Part shown: positions 1-5,549 of the stretch, in pieces
Numbering within the stretch: position 1 is the stretch's first letter
Layout: the number at the start of each line of letters is the position of its first letter
Assembly (NCBI GenBank): GCA_017528675.1
Contig: JAFXOO010000314.1
Location: forward strand, 1-5,835
Direction: 5' to 3'
Length of the DNA: 5,835 nucleotides
From: Oscillospiraceae bacterium
GTDB taxonomy: Bacteria > Bacillota > Clostridia > Oscillospirales > Ruminococcaceae
Translations under genes and position numbers: made by a program
The notes under the pieces: model-generated
What the model saw: only the letters and a program-made list of their open reading frames with translations
What the model was told of the DNA's origin: nothing
Databases searched by the model: none

Positions 1-175
1 CGCATGCCGGTGGTTACCGTTTAGGACAGACCGGAACATGCGTTGATAAGCAACATTACCGCTTGCCCCCAATGCCTTCAGCAAAGGGGGCAATGCTATT
101 CGGGGTCTAAACAGCCCTCACCTATTCCAGGAGAGGGCTGATTTCTGCTCTTATAGATCCTAAACCTGGTTTTCC
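1..175. other. Gene-free region with consecutive inverted repeats
   Basis: I see no convincing gene here. The stretch holds a chain of hairpins: CGCATGCCGGT (1-11) with ACCGG (30-34) and CATGCG (37-42), interrupted by a 2-nt bulge; TTGCCCCC (63-70) with GGGGGCAA (86-93); and CAGCCCTC (112-119) with GAGGGCTG (133-140). On the minus strand the last is followed by TTTAG, so it could weakly terminate the operon. A structured RNA is possible; no known class was recognised. Confidence 0.4.
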
Positions 176-250
176 CCCGCTTTTGACTCCAAAAGCGGGC
201 GGGGTCGAGGGGCAGAGCCCCTCGCAGGGGTTTAGGGGGCAGCGCCCCCT
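176..250 (+). repeat. Hairpin repeat copy R1
   Basis: Three hairpins follow one another. The first is CCCGCTTTT (176-184) with AAAAGCGGG (191-199). The second is CGAGGGGC (206-213) with GCCCCTCG (217-224), loop AGA. The third is AGGGGGC (234-240) with GCCCCCT (244-250), loop AGC. The linker GGGGTC (201-206) and a GCAGGGGTTTAG stretch (223-234) recur in other copies. An outer inverted repeat CCTAAACC (159-166) with GGTTTAGG (229-236) could enclose the first two hairpins. The copy overlaps the end of the PF06541-like gene and supplies its stop codon. Confidence 0.85.
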
Positions 251-801
251 GCACCGGCACAGACCGGCAGAAACGTCCACGCCGTATCCGCAAGGAGCAC
301 GGCACCGAGCACCAGTCCCAGCGTCCGCACGAGCCAGGCCGGACGCTCTACAATCCACCGACAGAGCGGATGCACGGCCTTGACCAGCAGCAGCGCCAGT
401 GCGCCGAAGATCAGGGAGCTGAAAACCGAGATGCGCCCCTCGAAATTCAGCGGCCATGCACCATAATACCACGGCAGATAGCCCATAATGCGCTCGATCG
501 GGTAGGATGCCGCAAGCTCCAGCACCGTTGTCGCCAGCGTGCTTACGCCAAAGACAAAGAGCCAGTGACGCCGCTTCCGGAACAGGAAGATCACCAGCAG
601 CCCGCCAAATCCGTAGATCGGCAGCAGCGGCAGATGCAGCAGCCCCCTGTCCGCATAGGCATGGTTGACCGCAAGCTCCAGCCCCTCCTCATACAGCCAC
701 CCGCACAGCGCACAGACCGTGAATTCAATCACATAGCTGCACAGCCATGTAAAGCGGTCTACAGACGGCAAATCCCCCGGATTTCCGGGGGATTTCTGCA
801 T
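232..801 (-). CDS. PF06541-like membrane protein (putative ABC-transporter type IV family)
   Basis: A 189-residue polytopic membrane protein with about five helices (approx. 17-37, 58-75, 80-100, 124-146, 155-176). It resembles the PF06541 family through DRGLLHLPLLPIYGFGGLLV (51-70) and the LEL...ER...GRISVFSSLIFG pattern (94-133, with N119 and GR at 122-123). The family's 'ABC transporter' name is historical; there is no ATPase here and the substrate is unknown. The start is uncertain. ATG 799-801 has only AAGG 7 nt upstream, while the TTG at 805-807 overlaps the ACT gene's TGA. An 11-bp hairpin (770-795) covers codons 3-11. The last six codons and the stop lie in a hairpin of repeat R1, so the AGGAAP tail is repeat-derived. 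Its link to the Ior pathway is positional only. Confidence 0.82.
   Translation of the reverse strand: MQKSPGNPGDLPSVDRFTWLCSYVIEFTVCALCGWLYEEGLELAVNHAYADRGLLHLPLLPIYGFGGLLVIFLFRKRRHWLFVFGVSTLATTVLELAASYPIERIMGYLPWYYGAWPLNFEGRISVFSSLIFGALALLLVKAVHPLCRWIVERPAWLVRTLGLVLGAVLLADTAWTFLPVCAGAGGAAP
770..795 (-). other. Strong 11-bp hairpin at the ACT / PF06541-like gene junction
   Basis: AAATCCCCCGG (770-780) and CCGGGGGATTT (785-795) form a perfect 11-bp stem with a 4-nt loop, starting 8 nt after the ACT stop codon and inside the first codons of the next gene. On the minus strand it is followed by only three Ts including the stem end, so it is at best a weak terminator. It may stabilise the upstream mRNA or limit translation of the membrane protein. 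Confidence 0.7.
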
Positions 802-803
802 TG

Positions 804-1232
804 TCAAGCCTTGAGCTCCTCGGCGGAAACCATGCGCACACCGGCCTTGGTGAGCACTTCGTTTGCCTTCTTCTCATCATCCACATGCATCACGATATAG
901 GCATCCTTGCCGATGACCGTAATGCAGGCATAGAGATAGTCAATGTTCACATCTGCCTCTGCAAGCAGCCTGGTTACAGCGCCAAGACCGCCCGGCTGGT
1001 CACTCATGGCAATGCACATGACCTTGGTGATCGTGGACATGAAGCCCTTGTCCCGCAGTGCGGCCTGTGCCTTGACGCTGTCATTCACGATCATGCGCAC
1101 GATGCCGAAATCCTGCGTATCTGCGAGAGACATGGCACGGATGTCGATGTTTGCCGCCGTCAGCGTCTCGGTCACCTTGACAAGCTGTCCCGGCTTGTTC
1201 TCCATAAAGATTGAAAGCTGCTGTGTGGTCAT
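804..1232 (-). CDS. Stand-alone tandem ACT-domain protein, probable amino-acid sensor
   Basis: A 142-residue cytoplasmic protein made of two ACT domains and nothing else. The first covers ~5-65, with ENKPGQLVKVTETLTAANID, and the second ~72-135, with SDQPGGLGAVTRLLAEADVN. The PGxL turn between strand 1 and helix 1, where ACT domains bind amino acids, is present in the first domain, and the equivalent PGGLG is present in the second. ACT domains bind small ligands, often amino acids, and usually regulate an attached or partner enzyme. With no catalytic domain and an ior/paaK neighbourhood, a role sensing an aromatic amino acid or arylacetate-pathway ligand is a reasonable inference. ATG 1230-1232 has a near-perfect AAAGGAGG (1241-1248) with an 8-nt spacer. 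It lies 128 bp after iorB, separated by repeat R2, and its stop touches the start region of the following membrane gene. It lacks the prephenate dehydratase and aspartokinase domains to which ACT domains are often fused. Confidence 0.92.
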   Translation of the reverse strand: MTTQQLSIFMENKPGQLVKVTETLTAANIDIRAMSLADTQDFGIVRMIVNDSVKAQAALRDKGFMSTITKVMCIAMSDQPGGLGAVTRLLAEADVNIDYLYACITVIGKDAYIVMHVDDEKKANEVLTKAGVRMVSAEELKA

Positions 1233-1260
1233 AGTAAATTCCTCCTTTGTGATTATGTCG

Positions 1261-1277
1261 AACGGCCTTTGGCCGTT
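1261..1277. other. Short GC hairpin upstream of the ACT gene
   Basis: AACGGCC (1261-1267) and GGCCGTT (1271-1277) form a 7-bp stem with a 3-nt loop, 12 nt upstream of the ACT gene's ribosome site and next to R2. Read on the plus strand it is followed by two further Ts and looks like a weak terminator, but no plus-strand gene is present. It may be part of the R2 element or affect ACT translation. Confidence 0.5.
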
Positions 1278-1279
1278 TT

Positions 1280-1354
1280 AGGGGGCGCTGCCCCTAAACC
1301 CTGCCAGAGGGCGCTGCCCTCTGGACTCCCGGTCGCTTTTTGAAAAAGCGACGG
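1280..1354 (-). repeat. Hairpin repeat copy R2
   Basis: Read on the minus strand this has the same order as R1: GTCGCTTTTT with AAAAAGCGAC (1332-1341/1343-1352), linker GGGAGTC (1324-1330), CCAGAGGGC with GCCCTCTGG (1304-1312/1316-1324, a 9-bp stem with 3-nt loop), then GGCAGGGTTTAGGGGCAGCG and a third GC-rich hairpin (1282-1286/1290-1294). It starts 6 nt after the iorB stop codon and fills much of the gap before the ACT gene. Confidence 0.85.
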
Positions 1355-1360
1355 AAAACA

Positions 1361-1939
1361 TCATTTGCTATAGTTATAGCCCAGCTCAAAGGCCTTCTTG
1401 TTCAGGTCGATGAACTTCGGCTTCACGGTCTGCTCAATGGCAGCAATCCACTTGTCATACGCAATGTGGAAATGCTTGGCAAGCTGTCCCATCAGCACGA
1501 TGTTGACCGCCTTGGCGGAGCCTGCCTGCTCCGCAAGAGCGAGGGCATCGAGCGCCTCAATCTGCACGCCCTTGGCGGTCAGCTCATCCAGTACGCCGTC
1601 CGGATATTCCGCAGCACCGATGATGACGGGCATCGGGTCGATGCGCTGGGTATTGGTGATGATGATGCCGCCCTTCTTGAGCAGATGCGCATAGCGTGCC
1701 GCCTCGATCTTCTCGAACGAGATGACGAAATCCGCCTCACCGCTCTGCACGACCGGGCTGTAGACCTTGTCACCGTAGCGGACATAGGTGATAACCGAGC
1801 CGCCTCTCTGGCTCATGCCGTGCACCTCGGATACCTTGATATCATAGCCCTCATTGACAAGTACCTTGCCGAGGAGCTTGCTTGCGAGCAGCGAACCCTG
1901 TCCGCCGACACCGCAGATCACAATGCCTTTTGTTTCCAT
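1361..1939 (-). CDS. iorB: Indolepyruvate ferredoxin oxidoreductase, beta subunit
   Basis: A 192-residue gamma-type domain subunit of the 2-oxoacid:ferredoxin oxidoreductase superfamily and partner of IorA, probably contributing to CoA binding and subunit assembly. Diagnostic motifs are the N-terminal GVGGQGSLLASK (10-21) and EVHGMSQRGGSV (38-49), both hallmarks of this subunit; its length is normal for IorB. I chose ATG 1937-1939 over the upstream ATGs at 1960 and 1945 because AGAAGGAG (1947-1954) sits 7 nt before it and the protein then starts METKGIVICGVGGQG, the expected form. It follows the small membrane gene after 56 bp, an unusual separation since iorA and iorB are commonly adjacent. 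Repeat copy R2 begins 6 nt after its stop codon, before the ACT-domain gene. Confidence 0.95.
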   Translation of the reverse strand: METKGIVICGVGGQGSLLASKLLGKVLVNEGYDIKVSEVHGMSQRGGSVITYVRYGDKVYSPVVQSGEADFVISFEKIEAARYAHLLKKGGIIITNTQRIDPMPVIIGAAEYPDGVLDELTAKGVQIEALDALALAEQAGSAKAVNIVLMGQLAKHFHIAYDKWIAAIEQTVKPKFIDLNKKAFELGYNYSK

Positions 1940-1946
1940 GAACATT

Positions 1947-1954
1947 CTCCTTCT
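1947..1954 (-). promoter_or_regulatory. Ribosome binding site that fixes the iorB start
   Basis: Minus-strand AGAAGGAG lies 7 nt before ATG 1937-1939. It falls inside the reading frame of the longer alternative starting at 1960, so that alternative is rejected. Confidence 0.85.
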
Positions 1955-1995
1955 TATCATCAGGATATCCCCGAAACCTCAGAGACTCCAGTCAA

Positions 1996-2304
1996 TCAAC
2001 TCTTTGCCGCCTTGGCAAAGATGCCAAAACCGCCAAGTGCAGAAAACAGATAGCCCTTCAATACAGAACCAACAAACTTGCCCCGGAGTTCAAGCAACCC
2101 CAGGAGTTCATACAGCCTTGCAATGCATTCTCCGAGGGACAGTGCATACTCCGTATCCTTCAGTGCGTTGTGAATCTGTCCTGCCCATGCAAGATGGACG
2201 CCGAATGTGCCTGCAATGGCCCAGACAATCACGCCGGGAATGGTTCCGATGAGAGCCCCCAGAATTCCAAGCCAGGGAATATCGTTACGTTCGGTTTCGT
2301 CCAT
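1996..2304 (-). CDS. Small hydrophobic membrane protein between iorA and iorB, function unknown
   Basis: A 102-residue protein that I cannot assign to a named family. Residues ~11-40 form a long glycine-rich hydrophobic stretch (GALIGTIPG, then VIVWAIAGTFG) that could be one long or two short membrane segments. A polar, probably amphipathic middle follows (~42-75, HNALKDTEYALSLGE), then a second glycine-rich hydrophobic part ending FSALGGFGIFAKAAKS. The KGYLFSALGG segment faintly recalls small Gly-rich membrane proteins of Firmicutes, which is only an impression. The ATG at 2302-2304 has AGAGGA (2313-2318) with an 8-nt spacer, and this site abuts the iorA stop codon, so translation is probably coupled to iorA. 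The same-strand position, good ribosome site and 15-nt gap support a real gene. A role as membrane anchor or aromatic-acid carrier partner for the Ior enzyme is possible but speculative. Confidence 0.8.
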   Translation of the reverse strand: MDETERNDIPWLGILGALIGTIPGVIVWAIAGTFGVHLAWAGQIHNALKDTEYALSLGECIARLYELLGLLELRGKFVGSVLKGYLFSALGGFGIFAKAAKS

Positions 2305-2319
2305 CGTTGCAATCCTCTG

Positions 2320-4095
2320 TTACTGAGCCACGCACTGTGCCGGCGGGAGCTCTGCCATAGTCTGCTCCTCATGGCCGATTGCATCAAACGGACAGAGCTG
2401 CTCGCAGACACCGCATCCAACGCAGAGCGTGGTGTCGATATTAGCCTTGCCGTCCTTGATGCGGATGGACGGACAGCCGAGCTTCATGCAGCGCTTGCAG
2501 CTCTTGCACTTGTCCGGATCCACCATAACGGGCTTCCTGGGCTTGACGTATTTGAGCAGGACGCAGGGACGGCGGCTGATGATGACGGATGCCTCATCGG
2601 CAGCAAGCTCCTCCTTGACCGCCTTCTCGGTTTCCTCAAGGTTATAGGGGTCTACCACACGCACCCGGTTGATACCGAGCGAATGGCACAGCGCTTCAAG
2701 GTTGATCTTGGTTGCCGGATCGCCCTTGATGTTGTAGCCGGTGGTCGGGTTCTGCTGGTGGCCGGTCATGCCGGTGATGGAGTTGTCGAGGATGATGACG
2801 GTTGCCTTGGAGCCGTTGTAGGCGATGTTGGCAAGGCCGGTCATGCCGGAGTGCATGAAGGTGGAGTCACCGATCACGCAGACGGTGTTGTGGTCAGCCT
2901 CACCCTGTGCAGCCTTGGCAAAGCCGTGCAGACCGGAGATGGATGCGCCCATGCAGAGCGTGGAATCCAGCGCTGTCAGCGGAGCAGCCGAGCCGAGGGT
3001 ATAGCAGCCGATATCACCGAGAACCGTGATCTTGTTCTTGGAGAGGACATAGAACATGCCTCTGTGGGGACATCCGGAGCACATCACCGGCGGACGGACG
3101 GGAATCTGGGTATCGGCAGTCACAGTCTCCTTTACCGGCAGGCCGAATGCCTGCGCAATGGACTTCTGCGAGAATTCACCGAGCGGCCCGAACAGCTCCT
3201 TGCCGATGACCTTCACGCCGATATTGTTGCAGTGGCTCTCGATCACGCCGTCGAGCTCCTCCACGACATAGAGCTTCTCAACAGAAGCGGCGAAATCCTT
3301 GATCTTCTGTACCGGCAGGGGATTGACCATGCCGATCTTCAGGATGGAAGCGCCCTCACCGAACACCTCCTTGCAGTACTGATAGCAGGCGCCTGTAGCG
3401 ATGATGCCGATTCTGGTATCGCCCATCTCCACACGGTTCACCGGGGAAGTCTCGGCATATTCGGTCAGCTTCTTCGTGCGCTCCTCCACAAACGGATGGC
3501 GCCTGATGGCGTTGGCGGGTGCCATGATGAACTTCTGCGGATTCTTCTCATAGGGCTTCTTCTCCGGCACGGTACGCTCGCCAAGCTCTACCACACTCTG
3601 GGCATGGGCGATTCTCGTGCACATCCGCAGCAGGCAGGGCGTATCGAACTGCTCGGAGATGTCGAAGGCAAGCTTCGCAAACTCCTTACATTCCGCAGAA
3701 TCCGCCGGTTCGAGCATCGGCACCTTGGCTGCAATGGCATAGTGCCGGGAATCCTGCTCATTCTGGGAAGAATGCATGCCGGGGTCATCTGCCACACAGA
3801 CCACCAGACCGCCGGTCACGCCGGTATAGCTCAGGGTAAACAGCGGATCCGCTGCCACATTCAGGCCGACATGCTTCATCGCACATGCAGAGCGCACACC
3901 CCGGAGCGATGCGCCGAAGGCAGCTTCCATCGCAACCTTCTCATTCGGTGCCCATTCGCAGTAGATATCATCATACGTCGCTGCAAATTCGGTGATCTCC
4001 GTGCTCGGTGTACCGGGATAGCTGGAGATGACCTCCACGCCGGCTTCATACAAACCTCTGGCAACAGCAGCGTTGCCGATCATGAGTTCTTTCAT
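2320..4095 (-). CDS. iorA: Indolepyruvate ferredoxin oxidoreductase, alpha subunit
   Basis: A 591-residue catalytic subunit that, with IorB, converts arylpyruvates (indolepyruvate, phenylpyruvate) plus CoA to arylacetyl-CoA, CO2 and reduced ferredoxin; the family reaction is reversible. The N-terminal pyrimidine-binding half contains SSYPGTPSTEI (24-34) and NEKVAMEAAFGAS (51-63), where Glu52 is the likely TPP-activating residue. The TPP domain begins near CSGCPHRG (339-346) and carries GDSTF...DNS (409-439), a GDG-type diphosphate motif with Ser in the third position. The C-terminus is a two-cluster ferredoxin domain with Cys530/533/536/541 and Cys558/561/564/568. I placed the start at ATG 4093-4095 because GAAAGGA (4104-4110) lies 8 nt upstream and the protein then begins MKELMIGNAAVARG, as is usual for the family. 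The ATG ten codons further upstream has no good ribosome site. The gene follows paaK and precedes the small membrane gene by 15 nt. Confidence 0.95.
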   Translation of the reverse strand: MKELMIGNAAVARGLYEAGVEVISSYPGTPSTEITEFAATYDDIYCEWAPNEKVAMEAAFGASLRGVRSACAMKHVGLNVAADPLFTLSYTGVTGGLVVCVADDPGMHSSQNEQDSRHYAIAAKVPMLEPADSAECKEFAKLAFDISEQFDTPCLLRMCTRIAHAQSVVELGERTVPEKKPYEKNPQKFIMAPANAIRRHPFVEERTKKLTEYAETSPVNRVEMGDTRIGIIATGACYQYCKEVFGEGASILKIGMVNPLPVQKIKDFAASVEKLYVVEELDGVIESHCNNIGVKVIGKELFGPLGEFSQKSIAQAFGLPVKETVTADTQIPVRPPVMCSGCPHRGMFYVLSKNKITVLGDIGCYTLGSAAPLTALDSTLCMGASISGLHGFAKAAQGEADHNTVCVIGDSTFMHSGMTGLANIAYNGSKATVIILDNSITGMTGHQQNPTTGYNIKGDPATKINLEALCHSLGINRVRVVDPYNLEETEKAVKEELAADEASVIISRRPCVLLKYVKPRKPVMVDPDKCKSCKRCMKLGCPSIRIKDGKANIDTTLCVGCGVCEQLCPFDAIGHEEQTMAELPPAQCVAQ

Positions 4096-4103
4096 TGGAT
4101 AAT

Positions 4104-4110
4104 TCCTTTC
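4104..4110 (-). promoter_or_regulatory. Ribosome binding site that fixes the iorA start
   Basis: Minus-strand GAAAGGA lies 8 nt before ATG 4093-4095. The alternative upstream ATG (4123-4125) is preceded only by an AT-rich stretch with no ribosome site, so the start is placed at 4095. Confidence 0.8.
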
Positions 4111-4120
4111 TGATGGGTGA

Positions 4121-4153
4121 ATCATATGAATAGAAATAGTCGGATCATATGAT
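4121..4153. promoter_or_regulatory. Paired ATCATATGA sites in the paaK-iorA gap
   Basis: ATCATATGA occurs at 4121-4129 and 4144-4152, start to start 23 bp, about two helical turns; the second extends to the palindrome ATCATATGAT. Each contains a TATGAT -10-like hexamer on the minus strand, but no well-placed -35 accompanies either. It could be a regulator site or part of a weak internal promoter for iorA. Confidence 0.3.
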
Positions 4154-4172
4154 ACAAGATGATTTTTTTGAT

Positions 4173-4229
4173 CAAACTTTTTTTCTCCAAAAAAAGTTTG
4201 CGGGGAGTCAGGAGGGGCAGCGCCCCTCT
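4173..4229 (+). repeat. Hairpin repeat copy R3, shorter
   Basis: CAAACTTTTTTT (4173-4184) pairs with AAAAAAAGTTTG (4189-4200) as a perfect 12-bp stem with loop CTCC. The linker GGGGAGTC (4202-4209) follows, then GAGGGGC (4212-4218) with GCCCCTC (4222-4228), loop AGC. This is the order seen in R1 and R2, without the third hairpin. It lies 12 nt after the paaK stop in the paaK-iorA gap. The AT-rich hairpin could act as a weak terminator, but no uridine tract directly follows the stem in either direction. Confidence 0.85.
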
Positions 4230-4241
4230 TGCCGCCGGAGG

Positions 4242-5549
4242 CTATGCTTCTGCTTCGCTGCGCTTGTCGATGATGCGCTTGGCCTTGCCTTCGTAGCGGG
4301 CAATGGTTCTCGGTGCCACGAGGGTGACCTTTGCCTGGATGCCGAGGACGGTCTTGAGCTTGTCAACAGCTTCCTTCTGCTTGGCTTCCAGCAGGCCGAA
4401 GTTCTCAAGCAGATGCTCGTCATTGATCTCGATGCGCACCTCCAGATAGTCCGTGTAGTTCTTTCTGGTGAGAATCAGCTCATAATGCGGTGAGATGCCG
4501 TCAATATTTGCCATCACGCTCTCAATCTGGGACGGGAACACATTCACGCCACGGATTTTGAGCATGTCATCGCTTCTGCCCTGCACCTTCTCCATGCGTG
4601 CATGGGTACGGCCGCAGCGGCATTTCTCGTAATGGATGCGGGTGATGTCCTTGGTGCGGTAGCGCAGGAGCGGGATGCCCTCCTTGGAGAGCGTTGTGAC
4701 AACGAGCTCGCCCTTTTCACCACGGGGCAGCACCTCGCCGGTCTCGGAATTGATGACCTCCGGGAGGAAGTGATCCTCGGCAAAATGCAGGCCGTCACGG
4801 AATTCACATTCGCCCGAAACACCGGGCCCCTGCAACTCGCTCATGCCGTAGTTGTCGGTCGAGAACAGACCGAACCCCTTCTCGATCTTGTCACGGAGCG
4901 CATCTGTGCAGCCCTCGGAGCCGAACAGACCGATCCGCAGCTTCAGATCGTCATTGGTGATGCCGCATTCATGCGCCACCTCGCTCATATACATCGCATA
5001 GGACGGCGTGGAGATCAGGACGGTGGTGCCGAAATCCTTCAGGATCATTGCCTGCTTCTTGGTATTGCCGGAACTGATCGGGATGACGGAACATCCGAGT
5101 TTTTCCAGACCATAGTGCAGACCGAGTGCACCGGTGAACAGGCCATAGCCGAAGGAAATCTGGGCAATATCCTCGTCATTGACGCCGACCGCTGCACAGA
5201 ACCGGGCAACGGTATCGCTCCAGATGTCGATGTCATGGCGGGTATAGCCAACCACGGTGGGCTTGCCGGTTGTACCGGAGGAAGCGTGAATGCGGACGAT
5301 CTGCTTCATCGGCACTGCGAACAGCCCATAGGGATAATTATCCCGGATATCCGCCTTGGTGGTATAGGGGATATACTGGATATCCGAAAGTGTTTTGATC
5401 TTGTCCGCTGTCACACCCGCCTCAGTCAGGCGCTTGTGATAGAACGGTACATTGTCCATACAGTACTGTACCTGATGCCGGAGCTTCTGAAGCTGCAATG
5501 CTTCAAGCTCCTGCCGGGGCATGGTTTCAATGTCCTTCTGAAAAAACAT
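4242..5549 (-). CDS. paaK: Phenylacetate-CoA ligase (aryl-CoA ligase), PaaK family
   Basis: A 435-residue adenylate-forming enzyme, full length for PaaK, expected to be cytoplasmic. It activates phenylacetate or a similar arylacetate (such as indoleacetate) to its CoA thioester with ATP. Visible motifs are the phosphate loop ASSGTTGKPT (residues 89-98), YGMSE (234-238), the adenylate-binding RYRTKD (296-301), the hinge region GRSDDMLKIRGVNVFPSQIE (324-343) and the C-terminal EGKAKRIID with candidate catalytic lysines (421-428). A CxCGRT patch (310-315) is also present. The ATG at 5547-5549 has an AGAAGG site (5557-5562) with a 7-nt spacer. It is the first gene after a consensus promoter and lies 146 bp upstream of iorA, implying that it handles the arylacetyl-CoA made or used by IorAB. 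The family call is firm. The exact substrate, and whether the net flux forms or cleaves the thioester, cannot be read from sequence. Confidence 0.95.
   Translation of the reverse strand: MFFQKDIETMPRQELEALQLQKLRHQVQYCMDNVPFYHKRLTEAGVTADKIKTLSDIQYIPYTTKADIRDNYPYGLFAVPMKQIVRIHASSGTTGKPTVVGYTRHDIDIWSDTVARFCAAVGVNDEDIAQISFGYGLFTGALGLHYGLEKLGCSVIPISSGNTKKQAMILKDFGTTVLISTPSYAMYMSEVAHECGITNDDLKLRIGLFGSEGCTDALRDKIEKGFGLFSTDNYGMSELQGPGVSGECEFRDGLHFAEDHFLPEVINSETGEVLPRGEKGELVVTTLSKEGIPLLRYRTKDITRIHYEKCRCGRTHARMEKVQGRSDDMLKIRGVNVFPSQIESVMANIDGISPHYELILTRKNYTDYLEVRIEINDEHLLENFGLLEAKQKEAVDKLKTVLGIQAKVTLVAPRTIARYEGKAKRIIDKRSEAEA

Noticed and set aside
122..472. A 116-codon minus-strand frame overlapping the end of the PF06541-like gene
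   Set aside because: It runs through repeat R1 in another frame and overlaps a better-supported gene.
370..1214. Overlapping plus-strand frames opposite the ACT and membrane genes
   Set aside because: They are shadows of well-supported minus-strand genes, with low-complexity Gln/Arg-rich or motif-free products.
1340..2053. A 237-codon plus-strand frame
   Set aside because: It lies opposite iorB and has no recognisable motif; iorB is unmistakable on the other strand.
2170..4113. A 647-codon open frame on the plus strand
   Set aside because: It is antisense to iorA, which has full family motifs, and its protein shows no recognisable domain; long antisense frames are common opposite GC-rich genes.
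4161..4200. Classical intrinsic terminator after paaK
   Set aside because: The 12-bp AT-rich hairpin is not directly followed by a U-tract in either direction, so I list it as part of repeat R3.
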